Origin: Halomonadaceae bacterium T82-2
GTDB lineage: Bacteria > Pseudomonadota > Gammaproteobacteria > Pseudomonadales > Halomonadaceae
Assembly (NCBI GenBank): GCA_001577635.1
Contig: LSBP01000027.1
Coordinates: 1-47,004, forward strand
DNA length: 47,004 nt
Reading direction: 5' to 3'
Both the position numbers and the translations under genes were made by a program. Below the pieces are notes generated by a model. It searched no databases. It was not told the DNA's origin and saw nothing but the letters and a program-made list of their open reading frames with translations. Shown here in pieces: positions 8,336 to 18,510 of the stretch (the stretch's first letter is position 1; every line of letters begins with the position of its first letter).

Positions 8336-9133
8336 ATGCCCTTTCCCCGGTATACTTCGGCCCACGACACATCCTCATCGCCAAGGACGACCCAGGCCCC
8401 CTCCAACATGAGTGCTCCGAAAAGCCCCACGTTTCAGCCCCTCTACCGGCAGATCAAGGACCTGCTGCTCGAGCGGATCACCGCCGGCGAATGGCCGCCG
8501 GGGACCTTCATCCCCAGCGAGGCCTCGCTGGCCGCCAGCTACAACGTCAGCGTCGGCACCCTGCGCAAGGCGCTCGACGAGCTGGTCACCGACAACGTCG
8601 TGATTCGTCGCCAGGGCAAGGGCACCGCCGTGGCCACCCACGATGCCGACCGGGCCCTGTTCCGCTTCTTCAACGTGGTACGTCGGGACGGTGAGCGCAG
8701 CCTGCCGGTCTCCCGGGTGCTGGGCCGCTCGCGCCGCCGGGCGACGGACGAGGAAGCCACGGCGCTGCAGCTCCCCGCGGACGCCGAGGTGATCCATATC
8801 CGGCGCATTCGCGAGCTGGAAGGCAAGCCGACCCTGCTCGAGACCATCGTGCTGGATGCCGGCACCTTCGCCACGCTCGAGCATCAGCCCGAGGTGCTGC
8901 CCAATACCCTCTATCAGCTCTATCAACAGCAGTTCGGCGCCACCGTCGCCCACGCCGACGAGCAGCTCGTGGCGGTGCGTGCCGACGATCAGGATGTGGC
9001 CCATCTAAGCGTGGAGCCCGGCGAGCCGTTGATCGAGATTCGCCGTGTCGCCCAGGACTATCAGGACCAGCCGCTGGAACTGCGCATCTCGCGGCTGGCG
9101 ACCAATGAGTACTGCTATGCCAGCCGGCTGTAA
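8336..9133 (+). CDS. GntR-family regulator with UTRA domain (HutC type)
   Basis: 265 residues from ATG 8336, chosen for the ideal AAGGAG eight bases upstream; ATG 8408 is a shorter alternative with no good ribosome site. The winged helix occupies about residues 35-95 (LYRQIKDLLLERITAGEWPP, SLAASYNVSVGTLRKALDEL, RQGKGTAV). A UTRA ligand domain follows (about 105-260), ending in PLELRISRLATN, typical of HutC/FarR members. It is divergent from slcHGF-slcC-comC. The sequence just ahead of its start recurs upstream of suyA, so it probably controls slc and suyAB in response to sulfolactate or a related metabolite. A repressor is usual for this family. The ligand is inferred. Confidence 0.9.
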   Translation: MPFPRYTSAHDTSSSPRTTQAPSNMSAPKSPTFQPLYRQIKDLLLERITAGEWPPGTFIPSEASLAASYNVSVGTLRKALDELVTDNVVIRRQGKGTAVATHDADRALFRFFNVVRRDGERSLPVSRVLGRSRRRATDEEATALQLPADAEVIHIRRIRELEGKPTLLETIVLDAGTFATLEHQPEVLPNTLYQLYQQQFGATVAHADEQLVAVRADDQDVAHLSVEPGEPLIEIRRVAQDYQDQPLELRISRLATNEYCYASRL

Positions 9134-9157
9134 CGCCCGGAATGAACGCGAACAATG

Positions 9158-9188
9158 ACACGGCCGCCGGGGATGCCGGCGGCCGTGT
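9158..9188. terminator. Hairpin between convergent gntR and hpsP
   Basis: ACACGGCCGCCGG (9158-9170) pairs perfectly with 9176-9188 over a five-base loop, in the 90 bp between two converging stop codons. No strong T run lies on either side. Its place and 13-bp stem suggest a shared terminator. Confidence 0.6.
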
Positions 9189-9223
9189 ATCGTTCATGGA
9201 AAGAAGATCGAACGGGATCGATG

Positions 9224-10213
9224 TCAGGGAGTGAGCACGATCTTAGCGGCGGCGGTACGCCCCGCGGCCAGATCGGCAAAGGCATCGGCACCGTCGGCGA
9301 GCTGACGGATCTCGACCCACTCGAGGCTGCCGAGGGCCTTGGACGCCAGCAGGTCGACCGTCGCCCGCAGGTCGTTCTGCGTGTAGGTGTAGGCGCCGAG
9401 GAAGGTGACTTCCTTGAGGGTGAGGCTGCGCACGTCCAGCGGCCCGTCGTTGTCCTGCAGGCCCAGGTGCATCACCGCCCCGCCAGGGCGCACCGCCTGG
9501 ATCGCCATCGAGCGCGTCGCCGAGGCTCCCACGCAGTCGAATACCGCCTCGATGCTGTCGGCGTCGACGGCGGTGTCGCGCGGATCGATCACCGTCAACC
9601 CCGCTTTCTCGGCGGTCTCGCGGCGCAGCGGATTGGTGTCCGCCAGGGTCAGTCGGCGTACGCCGCGCTGACGCAGCATCAGGCCGACCAGCAGCCCCAC
9701 CGCCCCGGCACCGATCACCAGCGCATTGGCCTCGGCCAGCGGCCGGGTGAGGCTGCGCTCCAGGCGGTTGATGGCGTGCAGCGCCGTCGCCGCCGGCTCG
9801 GTGAGCGCCGCGGCCACCGGCTCCAGGTCCTCGGGCAGCTCGATCAGGCAGTGATCCGGCACCACCACGCTCTCGGCGAAGGTGCCGGGCCGGTTCATCC
9901 CCAGCATGGTGCGGTTGCTGCACAGGTTCTGGCGGCCCTCGAGGCAGTAGTCGCAGTGGCCGCAGACCACCAGCGGGTTCATGGTCACCCGCTTGCCGGC
10001 CAGCGCCCCCTCGATGACCTCGCCGGCCGCTTCGTGACCGAGGATCATCGGCGGCACCCGACGCGGGTCGTGGCCGTGGTAGGCATGCAGGTCGGAGCCG
10101 CAGATCCCGGTCGCCAGGATGCGCACCCGCGACTCGCCGGCAGCCAGCGGCGGCACCTCGGTCTCGCGGATCTCGAGCCGATCGGGGCCCGTATAGAAAA
10201 GCGCTTGCATCAT
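9224..10213 (-). CDS. hpsP: Zinc-dependent alcohol dehydrogenase, predicted DHPS 2-dehydrogenase
   Basis: 329 residues of the medium-chain dehydrogenase family. Catalytic zinc ligands lie in GICGSDLHAYHG and GHEAAGEV, a structural zinc loop in CGHCDYCLEGRQNLC, and the Rossmann motif in VIGAGAVGLLVG. ATG 10213 follows GGAGGAACAC. It is third in an hpsN-hpsO-hpsP run, 19 bp after hpsO. In Cupriavidus pinatubonensis HpsP and HpsO oxidise and reduce opposite enantiomers of 2,3-dihydroxypropane-1-sulfonate at C2 and so act together as a racemase. The function is assigned from that gene order; the fold alone gives only a polyol or threonine-type dehydrogenase. Confidence 0.8.
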   Translation of the reverse strand: MMQALFYTGPDRLEIRETEVPPLAAGESRVRILATGICGSDLHAYHGHDPRRVPPMILGHEAAGEVIEGALAGKRVTMNPLVVCGHCDYCLEGRQNLCSNRTMLGMNRPGTFAESVVVPDHCLIELPEDLEPVAAALTEPAATALHAINRLERSLTRPLAEANALVIGAGAVGLLVGLMLRQRGVRRLTLADTNPLRRETAEKAGLTVIDPRDTAVDADSIEAVFDCVGASATRSMAIQAVRPGGAVMHLGLQDNDGPLDVRSLTLKEVTFLGAYTYTQNDLRATVDLLASKALGSLEWVEIRQLADGADAFADLAAGRTAAAKIVLTP

Positions 10214-10232
10214 GTGTTCCTCCAGTGAGTCG

Positions 10233-10994
10233 CTAGCGCGCGGTAAAGCCGCCGTCGACGAACAGCGTCTGCCCGGTGACGTAGGCCGAGGCCGGCGAGG
10301 CGAAGAAGACCGTGGGCCCGGCGATATCCTCCAGGGTACCGTTGCGGCCGATCGCGGTGCGCGCCGCCAGCTCGCGGGTGCGTTCCGGGTCGTCGAACAG
10401 CGAGGCGGTCAGCTCGGTGGGAAAGAAGCCGGGAGCGATGGCGTTGGCGTTGATGCCGTCCCGCGACCAGGCCTCGGCCATCGCCCGGGTCAGCTGGACG
10501 ATGCCGCCCTTGCCGGCGCCGTAGGGCGCACTGTCCGGGAAGGCGCGCTGTGACTGCAGCGACGCCAGGTTGATGATGCGCCCGTAGCCACGCTCGCGCA
10601 TGCCGGGCACCAGGGCCCGGGCGAGAAAGAACGGCGTGCCCAGATGCAGCTGCAGGGTCAGGTTCCAGCTGGCCAGGTCCACCTCGTCGATGGGCTGGCG
10701 CAGGTTGACCCCCGCCGCGTTGACCAGCACCGTGACCGGGCCGAAGGGCTCGGCGGCGCGCTGTGCCACGCTCTCGAGTGCGGCCGCATCGGCGAGATCG
10801 GCGACCAGGGCGGCCGCACGACCGCCCTCCTGCTCGATGGCCGCCACCGTGTCGTCGAGCGCGGCTCGCCGCCGCGCCGCGACCACCACCGCGGCCCCGG
10901 CGGCGGCCAGCGCCTGGGCCATGCCCCGGCCCAGTCCGCTGCTGCCGCCGGTGACCAGCGCCACCTGCCCCGTGAGATCGAAGGCCGGGCGCAT
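10233..10994 (-). CDS. hpsO: Short-chain dehydrogenase, predicted DHPS 2-dehydrogenase
   Basis: 253 residues, a classical SDR. It has cofactor motif TGGSSGLG near residue 16, NAAGVN near 91, the catalytic Ser in NLASLQSQ, and YGAGKGG with the catalytic Tyr and Lys; PGFFPTELT and TGQTLFVDGGF close the fold. It begins one base after the hpsN stop. Partner of HpsP in interconverting the DHPS enantiomers through the 2-keto form, so that all substrate becomes available to HpsN. The residue after the first glycine pair does not reveal NAD or NADP preference with certainty. Confidence 0.8.
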   Translation of the reverse strand: MRPAFDLTGQVALVTGGSSGLGRGMAQALAAAGAAVVVAARRRAALDDTVAAIEQEGGRAAALVADLADAAALESVAQRAAEPFGPVTVLVNAAGVNLRQPIDEVDLASWNLTLQLHLGTPFFLARALVPGMRERGYGRIINLASLQSQRAFPDSAPYGAGKGGIVQLTRAMAEAWSRDGINANAIAPGFFPTELTASLFDDPERTRELAARTAIGRNGTLEDIAGPTVFFASPASAYVTGQTLFVDGGFTAR

Positions 10995-10995
10995 G

Positions 10996-12417
<1,422 letters not shown>

Positions 12418-12464
12418 TTTTGACGATGACCGATCTCTTGCGTGACCGGTCGCTCGCCTCCTCA

Positions 12465-13772
12465 TCACAGCGCCCACGTCGACAGCCAGGGCACGAAGGC
12501 CACCAGCAGCACCACGATCAGCATGCCGATGACGAACGGCACCGCGTGTCGCGCCACCGCCAGCACCGAACAGCGCGTCAGTCCGGACACCACGAACAGG
12601 TTGAGCCCCAGCGGCGGCGTGATGAAGCCCAGCCCCAGCGTCGTCACCATCAGGATGGCGAAGTGGAACTCGTTCATGCCCGCCTGCTGCGCCAGCGGCA
12701 GCAGCAACGGCGAGAGGATGACGATGTTGGGCGTGGTCTCCATGACGCAACCGGCCAGCACCAGGATGCCGATCATCATCAGGATGATCAGGGTCGGCGA
12801 GTCGGTCATCGCGCTCACCCCGCCGACCAGGGTCTGCGGAATGTTGAGACTCGACAGCGTCTGCGCCAGGGGCAGCGAGACGGCGATGATCGGCACGATC
12901 ACCCCGCAGACCCGCGCCGAGGACTCGAGCATCCGCGGGATGTCGCCCAGCACCAGGCGCTTCTGCAGCAGGCCGATGATCACCACCACCACCACGGCCA
13001 CTGCCGCCGCCTCGGTGGGCGTGAAGATGCCCGAGTAGATGCCGCCGAGGATCACCACCGGCACGAACAGCGCCCAGCGGGCGTCCCAGACCGTGCTCAG
13101 CCAGCGCCGCCAGGAAAACGGCGACTTCTCGGCCTCGTAGCCATAGCGGCGGTTGATCAGCATGTTGGTGAGCATCACCGACATCATCACCAGCACCCCG
13201 GGGATCGCCGCCGCCAGGAACAGCGTGGAGGCGGACATGCCCAGCACCAGCCCCATCACGATGTAGGCGATGGAGGGCGGGATCAGGATGCCGGTACAGG
13301 CCCCCGACGCTACCAGCGCACAGGCTGCGGGCAGCGGATAGCCGCGATCGACCAGGCGATGGATGGTCATCCGCCCCACCGCCGCCGCCCCCGCGGCATC
13401 CGAGCCCGAGATGCAGGCGAAGAAGCCGCAGCCGAGGGTGGTCGAGTTGCCCAGCCCGGTCCGCAACCCGCCGACCGTGGCCTCGGCCACATCGAGCAGC
13501 TTGTCGGACAGCCCCGATCGCACCAGGGCATCACCGGTCAGGATGAACAGCGGGACCGCGATCAGCGCGAAGGCATTGATGCCGTCGAAGAGCGCCTCGC
13601 CGAACACCGACAGCGGCAGCGTATCGGTCAGCGTCAGCATGCCCAGGGCGCCCAGGCCGATCGAGACCCACACCGGCACCCCGAGCGCGATCATCGCCAC
13701 CAGCAATCCAAGCGGCAGATAGAAGGTCCAGTCCAGCGACGACACGGCCTGCTGTGCAGCGAGAAATTCCAT
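12465..13772 (-). CDS. hpsM: TRAP transporter large permease (DctM type)
   Basis: 435 residues with about twelve membrane segments, the normal DctM length. Family landmarks include FDGINAFALIAVPLFILTGD, STTLGCGFFACISGSDAAGA, the IPPSIAYIVMGLVLG segment, and FHFAILMVTTLGLGFITPPL with GLNLFVVSGL at the end. It is 11 bp downstream of the small subunit gene. It forms the sodium-coupled channel of a TRAP importer with the two genes upstream. Since hpsN lies directly downstream, DHPS is the expected substrate (HpsKLM system). Confidence 0.88.
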   Translation of the reverse strand: MEFLAAQQAVSSLDWTFYLPLGLLVAMIALGVPVWVSIGLGALGMLTLTDTLPLSVFGEALFDGINAFALIAVPLFILTGDALVRSGLSDKLLDVAEATVGGLRTGLGNSTTLGCGFFACISGSDAAGAAAVGRMTIHRLVDRGYPLPAACALVASGACTGILIPPSIAYIVMGLVLGMSASTLFLAAAIPGVLVMMSVMLTNMLINRRYGYEAEKSPFSWRRWLSTVWDARWALFVPVVILGGIYSGIFTPTEAAAVAVVVVVIIGLLQKRLVLGDIPRMLESSARVCGVIVPIIAVSLPLAQTLSSLNIPQTLVGGVSAMTDSPTLIILMMIGILVLAGCVMETTPNIVILSPLLLPLAQQAGMNEFHFAILMVTTLGLGFITPPLGLNLFVVSGLTRCSVLAVARHAVPFVIGMLIVVLLVAFVPWLSTWAL

Positions 13773-13783
13773 GCGTCACCTCC

Positions 13784-14350
13784 TCAATCGAAAAGCTTGT
13801 TGCCGTCGAACGGTGGCTGGCCCCGGCGCATGCGCTGGATGTCCATCACCATCGACTGGACAACCCGCCCCGCCACGACCAGAAAGCCCAGCGGGATCGC
13901 GGCCAGGAAGATCGCCTGCGAGACCCGCAGCCCCGGCGTCACCGAGCCGAACTGCAGCGAGGTCAACACCGGCGACAGCGAGAGCCACAGCGCCCACACG
14001 GCCAGCACCAGCGTGGCGATGTCCGACAGCCACCAGGCCAGCCGGCGGACCCGAGGTCCGCCGAGGTTGACCAGCACGTCGATGCGAATGTGCGCACGGT
14101 CCCTGACCGCGGCGGCCGCAGCGATCCATGCCAGGTAGATGAAGGCATAGCGCGACAGCTCCTCGCCCCAAACGGACGAATAGTCGAGCAGGAAGCGACG
14201 CAGCACCTCAACCGACACGGTGGTGATGATCAGGGCGTAGAACGTCAGCAGGATCCAGCGCTCGACCCGACGATCGAGGATCGCGAACCGGTCGCCCCAT
14301 GAGCGGCGTTGCGGCTTTTTCTCAGACATTGCTGTCGACGTGATAGCCAT
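13784..14350 (-). CDS. hpsL: TRAP transporter small permease (DctQ type)
   Basis: 188 residues with four membrane segments and the DctQ signature GEELSRYAFIYLAWIAAAAA followed by VRDRAHIRIDVLV. ATG 14350 follows GGGGGTG and overlaps the end of the binding protein gene by 29 bp; ATG 14329 would overlap by 8 bp and is also possible. Partner of HpsM and the binding protein in DHPS import. Confidence 0.85.
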   Translation of the reverse strand: MAITSTAMSEKKPQRRSWGDRFAILDRRVERWILLTFYALIITTVSVEVLRRFLLDYSSVWGEELSRYAFIYLAWIAAAAAVRDRAHIRIDVLVNLGGPRVRRLAWWLSDIATLVLAVWALWLSLSPVLTSLQFGSVTPGLRVSQAIFLAAIPLGFLVVAGRVVQSMVMDIQRMRRGQPPFDGNKLFD

Positions 14351-15506
14351 TTGACACCCCCGTCGCCTCCAGCAACGCGTTGAAGTTGTCCATCGATCCG
14401 GCCAGCTGGACCTTGAGGTCGTTCCAGGTCTCCAGCTGATGACCGCACTTGGCCTTCCACTGGGCGATTTCGTCCTCGGTCGGCGAATAGATGTCGATGC
14501 CGGCGTGGCGCATCTCGTAGTAGGCGTAGGCCCGCGCCGCCGGCACCTTGGCCAGGTTCTCGCGGAAGGTCACGTCGGAGGCGCGCATGATGGCGTCCTG
14601 AACGTCCTTGGGCCGAGCGTCGAACCACTGCTTGTTGCAGGTGTAGACCTGAGCATCGGGTACCGACTGGATGGTCGAGATCGACGCCAGCACATCGGTG
14701 AAGCCATAGACGAACAGCGCCTGAACGCTGGGATCCAGCGCATCCGCCACGCCCTGCTTCATCGCCGAGGAGGTCTCGCCCCAGGCCACGGGCGTCGGGT
14801 TGGCGCCGGCCAGCTTGTAGACCTTCTGCAGGATCTGCGAGGACGGCACGCGAAACTTGATGCCACGAATGTCGTCGGGAGTGCGCACCGGATGGTCGAG
14901 CAGCCCCTTGCGCACGGCCACCGTCCGCGGGTCGATGCAGACGTAGGACAGCACCTTGAAGCCGCGATCCTCGACCTTGCCGTGCACCACGTCCTTCCAG
15001 GTGTCGGAGGTGACCAGGTTGATCAGGTGCTGGTTCTCCCCGCACCAGTAGGGAATGTTGATCAGATCAACCTCCGGCGCGAATGCCGACAGGTTCGACA
15101 TCGAGTGCTGGGCCATGGCGATGGTGCCGTTCTGCACCTTGGTGATCAGGGCACCGCCGGCACCCAGCTGGCCGCCCGGCTGCAGGCGCACGTAGAGCTT
15201 GCCGCGGCTGAAGTTCTGCAGGTTCTCCTTGAAGTTGAGCTGCATGATCGGATAGGCGCGCGAGGCCCCGAGCCGATAGCCGGTGGCCATGACCAGCACC
15301 GTGTCCGCGGCCTTTTCACGCTCGGCTTCCTCCTGGGAGATGGCGGCCATGGCCGATTCCGAGAACAGGCTGCCGCCGAGCGCACCGATCAGGGCGGTCG
15401 TGAAACCATAGCGCCCCACCATGTTCAGGAAGTGACGACGCTCGGGACGCTGTGGCTCGGCGTTGTCGCCGGACGTGCGTGTGAAGAGTCTGGATTGGCG
15501 TAGCAT
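14322..15506 (-). CDS. hpsK: TRAP transporter solute-binding protein (DctP type) with Tat-like signal
   Basis: 394 residues. The N-terminus has a long basic stretch, then RRHFLNMVGRYGFTTALIGA, a twin-arginine-like signal rather than a plain Sec signal, and AMA before the mature protein. DctP features: YPIMQLNFKENLQNFSRGKL, PGGQLGAGGALITKVQNGTI, and the binding-site Arg region IRGIKFRVPSSQILQKVY. ATG 15506 follows CAGGAG. It should capture 2,3-dihydroxypropane-1-sulfonate in the periplasm for HpsL/HpsM; the ligand is inferred from the downstream hps genes. Export in folded form would be unusual but is known for some TRAP binding proteins. Confidence 0.85.
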   Translation of the reverse strand: MLRQSRLFTRTSGDNAEPQRPERRHFLNMVGRYGFTTALIGALGGSLFSESAMAAISQEEAEREKAADTVLVMATGYRLGASRAYPIMQLNFKENLQNFSRGKLYVRLQPGGQLGAGGALITKVQNGTIAMAQHSMSNLSAFAPEVDLINIPYWCGENQHLINLVTSDTWKDVVHGKVEDRGFKVLSYVCIDPRTVAVRKGLLDHPVRTPDDIRGIKFRVPSSQILQKVYKLAGANPTPVAWGETSSAMKQGVADALDPSVQALFVYGFTDVLASISTIQSVPDAQVYTCNKQWFDARPKDVQDAIMRASDVTFRENLAKVPAARAYAYYEMRHAGIDIYSPTEDEIAQWKAKCGHQLETWNDLKVQLAGSMDNFNALLEATGVSNGYHVDSNV

Positions 15507-15514
15507 GCTGAAGC

Positions 15515-15528
15515 TCCTGTGTTGTTAT
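15515..15528 (-). promoter_or_regulatory. CAA-type leader of hpsK
   Basis: The minus strand reads ATAACAACACAGGAG just upstream of ATG 15506, an A-rich Hfq/Crc-like motif overlapping the ribosome site. Identified by eye. Confidence 0.4.
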
Positions 15529-15570
15529 CGTGGTGCTGCATGGTGGATTTTCGGCCACCCACCTGGCCCG

Positions 15571-15777
15571 CTACTCGAGTCGGATGCAGGCCGTGATGAA
15601 GCAGGCGACGGCCGCTACGAGCAGCAGCGCCTCTTCCGCCGGTGACAGCGTGAAAAGCGTGATTCCGGCGCTTTCCAGGGCCACTCGGGCGAGAAAGACC
15701 GCCATCAGCAGGCCCGCGACGATCAGCAGGATATGACCGTGGCGCCGATGGGGCGTGGGGTTCGTCGTCTGCATCAT
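15571..15777 (-). CDS. Small two-helix membrane protein, first gene of the TRAP operon
   Basis: 68 residues: a short polar N-terminus, a hydrophobic helix at about 15-35 (HILLIVAGLLMAVFLARVAL), a short loop with TLSPAEE, and a second helix at about 48-64. ATG 15777 has AGGAGAGG upstream, so translation looks real. It precedes hpsK by 64 bp and follows the divergent LacI promoter, placing it first in the transporter transcript. I do not recognise a named family. An accessory TRAP subunit or a small sulfonate-cluster membrane protein (as reported for some taurine and DHPS clusters) are possibilities, not conclusions. Confidence 0.7.
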   Translation of the reverse strand: MMQTTNPTPHRRHGHILLIVAGLLMAVFLARVALESAGITLFTLSPAEEALLLVAAVACFITACIRLE

Positions 15778-15785
15778 GCCTCTCC

Positions 15786-15798
15786 TGTTGTTGTTGTG
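15786..15798 (-). promoter_or_regulatory. CAA-repeat leader of the 68-residue membrane protein
   Basis: The minus strand reads CACAACAACAACAGGAGAGG directly upstream of ATG 15777, with three CAA repeats touching the ribosome site. It is one of the clearest Hfq/Crc-like motifs in the window. Confidence 0.5.
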
Positions 15799-15803
15799 TG
15801 GCC

Positions 15804-15834
15804 GCTTACAAGTCCTTATTGTAAGCGCTTACAA
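15804..15834. promoter_or_regulatory. LacI-type operator between the regulator and the TRAP operon
   Basis: TTGTAAGCGCTTACAA at 15819-15834 is identical to the site at 12402-12417. An adjacent half site, GCTTACAA, lies at 15804-15811. Both sit in the 176 bp between the TRAP operon start (15777) and the lacI-type gene start (15954), so one protein could control both directions. The half site may support cooperative binding. Confidence 0.85.
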
Positions 15835-15953
15835 TCAAGCTACTCTCAAAGCTAGTCAAGGGGCCATGCGCTGTCCAGTTAGACGTTCGTCAACATGACT
15901 GGGGCCTGCCGGACGCGGATGGTACGCTCAAGCAAACGCTCAAGAGGCTCATC

Positions 15954-16991
15954 ATGAACAGGGATGCCAAACGCACGTTGCTCCAGGACGTCGCCCGGGA
16001 AGCCGGCGTCTCCACGGCGTCGGTGTCGCGGGTACTCAACCGGGCACCGCATGTCAGCGAGCGGCTGCGCAGCCGTGTCGAGGCGGCGATAAACAGCCTC
16101 GGCTACGTGCCCGACGGCACGGCCAGGGCTCTGGCCTCGCGGCGCATCGGCGCCATCGGCGCGCTGGTGCCGACACTCGACAATCCCGTGTTCAGCGCGA
16201 TGATCGACAGCCTCGAGCAACGCCTCAAGCAGTACGACTGCCGGCTGCTGATCGCCACCTATCGCTACCGTCTCGACGAGGAAGTCGAGTCGCTGCGCAC
16301 CCTGATCCAGCAGGGCATCGACGGGGCGGTGCTGATCGGCCACGATCACCTCCCCGCCACGCTGGAGCTGTTCCGGCGTCACGAGGTGCCCTACCTGACC
16401 TGCTGGCACAGCGAGGAGGACCCGGACTGGCCGAGCATCGGTTTCGACAACGCCGCCCCGGCTCGTCACCTGGCCGAACACCTGATCCAGCTGGGGCACC
16501 GCCGGTTCGGCGTCATCTCGGCGCCCGCCGACGGCAACGACCGCGCCCGCGCTCGCCTGACGGGCTTTCGTCAGGCGCTCGAGGCCGCCGGACTCGACCT
16601 GCCCGACGACCATGTCGTCACCGTCGAGTACGGCATCGAGGAAGGGGCGGCGGCGTTCGCCGACCTGATGCGGCTCACGCCCCGCCCCACGGCGATCCTC
16701 TGCGGCAATGACGTGCTGGCGTTCGGGGCCATGTTCGCCGCGGCGCAGGCGGGCATCGCGATTCCCGACGACCTGTCGATCACCGGGTTCGACGACCTGC
16801 CGCAATCGCGCTTCATGCACCCGGCGCTGACCACCGTCGCCGCCCCCTCCGCCGAGGTGGGCCGACTGGTGGCCGACACCCTGGTCGCCCGCATCCGCGG
16901 TGACCAGACACCCCATCGTCAGGTGCTCGAGGCGCAGGTGGTGCTGCGGGGCACCACGGCCCCGCCGCTGCACGAGACGCAGCCGGCATGA
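15954..16991 (+). CDS. LacI-family transcriptional regulator of the hps genes
   Basis: 345 residues. The N-terminal helix-turn-helix and hinge are complete (LLQDVAREAGVSTASVSRVL near residues 9-28, then a Leu-containing hinge ARALASRRIGAIGALVP). The rest is a periplasmic-binding-protein-like effector domain ending in ITGFDDLPQSRFMHPALTTV. ATG 15954 follows AGAGG. It is divergent from the TRAP genes and flanked by a perfect LacI-type palindrome found again before hpsN. The expected role is repression of the hps transporter and dehydrogenase units, relieved by DHPS or a metabolite. The effector is inferred. I give no symbol because I am not sure which regulator family hpsR denotes elsewhere. 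Confidence 0.88.
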   Translation: MNRDAKRTLLQDVAREAGVSTASVSRVLNRAPHVSERLRSRVEAAINSLGYVPDGTARALASRRIGAIGALVPTLDNPVFSAMIDSLEQRLKQYDCRLLIATYRYRLDEEVESLRTLIQQGIDGAVLIGHDHLPATLELFRRHEVPYLTCWHSEEDPDWPSIGFDNAAPARHLAEHLIQLGHRRFGVISAPADGNDRARARLTGFRQALEAAGLDLPDDHVVTVEYGIEEGAAAFADLMRLTPRPTAILCGNDVLAFGAMFAAAQAGIAIPDDLSITGFDDLPQSRFMHPALTTVAAPSAEVGRLVADTLVARIRGDQTPHRQVLEAQVVLRGTTAPPLHETQPA

Positions 16992-17043
16992 GGCAGCTCG
17001 TCGCTGCCCCATCCGCCGTCCGTGCACCTCGCAGCCCATCGCC

Positions 17044-18213
17044 TTACGCACTCTCGTACAGACGCGTGAACACGAACTCCCGGTGTCCCAGTGCCTCGGC
17101 GCTGGTATTCCGGCCGTTGGCCGTGCGCAGCAGCATTTCCAGCAGCTGATCTCCCGCCTCCGGCATGTTGATTTCGCGGCGCAGCAGACCCGAGACATCG
17201 ACGTCGATGTGCTCGCCCATGGTGCGCACCGTGCGCGGGTTGGCGCAGATCTTGATCACCGGCAGGATCGGGTTGCCGATCACGTTGCCCTGCCCGGTCG
17301 GGAAGAAGTGCGCCACGTAGCCGGAAGCCGCGCACAGCGTCACCATCTCGGCGGCCGCCGACGAGGAATCCATGAACCACAGCCCCGGACCGGTGGGTGT
17401 CTCGGCCTTGTCGAGAACGCCGTCGACCCGGCATTCCTTGCCGATCTTCTGAATGTTGCCCAGCGCCTTTTCCTCGATGGTGGTCAGCCCGCCCTCGATG
17501 TTGCCCTTGGTGGGCTGCGACTCGGACAGGTCGCTGGTCTTGTGACGGTCGATCATCGCACTGTAGCGGTCGAACATCGCCTGGAACTCCTCGCGCACCT
17601 TATCGTTGGCGCAGCGCGCAGCCACCAGATGCTCGCCGCCGGTGAGCTCGGAGGTCTCGCCGAACACCAGGGTGCAGCCCTCGGCGTAGAGCTTGTCGAA
17701 GGCATCGCCGACGGTGGGGTTGGCGCCGCACCCGGAGGTGGTGTCGGATTCACCGCACTTGGTGGAGACCCACAGCTCGCCGATGTCGCACGGCTCGCGC
17801 TGCAGCTCGGTGGCGTACTGCACGAACTCGCGGGCCTTGCGCGAGGCCGCGGCGATGGTGTTGTGGTCGCCGTTCTGCTCGATCCAGAAGCCTTCCACCG
17901 GCTTGCCGGTGGCCCGGATGCCGTCGACCACCTTGCCGGTCCAGCCGGGCTCGATGCCGATCACGATCACCGCGGCGACGTTGGGGTTGGAGCCGGTGCC
18001 GATCAGGGTACGGAAGTGCAGGTCCAGGTCGGCGCCGAACTGCAGGCGACCGTAGGGGTGCGGCAGCGCCAGCGTGCCCTTGATGTTGTTGGCCACCGCT
18101 TCCGCCGCGGCATTGGAGATGTCGTCCACCGGCAGCACGATCACGTGGTTGCGGATGCCGACCCGGCCGTTGTCCCGACGATAGCCCAGGAAGGTACGTC
18201 CCTTGAGTTCCAT
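17044..18213 (-). CDS. suyB: (2R)-sulfolactate sulfo-lyase, beta subunit
   Basis: 389 residues from ATG 18213, with AGGTGG just upstream; GTG 18222 is an unlikely alternative. It is a UxaA/altronate-dehydratase-type C-domain protein: [19 protein letters not shown] at the start, [38 protein letters not shown] with conserved Cys, and [20 protein letters not shown]. SuyA and SuyB cleave (R)-sulfolactate to pyruvate and sulfite. The start is two bases after the suyA stop, as expected for a two-subunit enzyme. It closely resembles in my memory the C. salexigens enzyme, and the surrounding slc and hps genes support it over altronate or galactarate dehydratase. Confidence 0.93.
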   Translation of the reverse strand: MELKGRTFLGYRRDNGRVGIRNHVIVLPVDDISNAAAEAVANNIKGTLALPHPYGRLQFGADLDLHFRTLIGTGSNPNVAAVIVIGIEPGWTGKVVDGIRATGKPVEGFWIEQNGDHNTIAAASRKAREFVQYATELQREPCDIGELWVSTKCGESDTTSGCGANPTVGDAFDKLYAEGCTLVFGETSELTGGEHLVAARCANDKVREEFQAMFDRYSAMIDRHKTSDLSESQPTKGNIEGGLTTIEEKALGNIQKIGKECRVDGVLDKAETPTGPGLWFMDSSSAAAEMVTLCAASGYVAHFFPTGQGNVIGNPILPVIKICANPRTVRTMGEHIDVDVSGLLRREINMPEAGDQLLEMLLRTANGRNTSAEALGHREFVFTRLYESA

Positions 18214-18215
18214 GC

Positions 18216-18500
18216 TTACCACCTCTTGGTCTTGACGTTGTGAACGTGAACGTGCTCGCCCTGGCGAATCGGCTTCACGACCCGCCCGATGTCGACGCTG
18301 TACTTGATCACCGTCTCGCCCTCGGCGAGATCGCGGATCGCCAGCTTGTGGCCGATCGGGATCGCGTCCTTGACCTCGAACTGCAGGGTCTTGTCCTGAT
18401 CCATGACCCAGCCGGTCAGCGTCTGACCCGCCTGGACCCCTTCCACCACCACCACGCCGACCGCGTCGTCGGCATCGTGGACCACGAAATCGATGCTCAT
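18216..18500 (-). CDS. suyA: (2R)-sulfolactate sulfo-lyase, alpha subunit
   Basis: 94 residues, a SAF/UxaA N-domain small subunit. Residues [19 protein letters not shown] at the start, [20 protein letters not shown] in the middle and [19 protein letters not shown] at the end are the family hallmarks. ATG 18500 follows AAGGAGAGGAG. It pairs with SuyB to release sulfite from (R)-sulfolactate, the desulfonation step of this locus. The promoter 42 bp upstream is nearly identical to that of the slc operon, and a CAA-repeat motif abuts the ribosome site. Confidence 0.93.
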   Translation of the reverse strand: MSIDFVVHDADDAVGVVVVEGVQAGQTLTGWVMDQDKTLQFEVKDAIPIGHKLAIRDLAEGETVIKYSVDIGRVVKPIRQGEHVHVHNVKTKRW

Positions 18501-18510
18501 GCTCCTCTCC

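Noticed and set aside
12420-14138. Plus-strand open frame of 572 codons over the TRAP genes
   Set aside because: His/Arg/Gln-rich antisense shadow of hpsL-hpsM; no start context and low-complexity composition.
15879-17198. Minus-strand frame of 439 codons across the LacI gene and suyB end
   Set aside because: Shadow of two real genes of opposite orientation; composition is arginine and glycine rich without similarity.
17044-18500. Altronate or galactarate dehydratase (uxaA-like)
   Set aside because: Split into a SAF-type small subunit and a large subunit beside slcC-comC, as in SuyAB; no hexuronate genes nearby.
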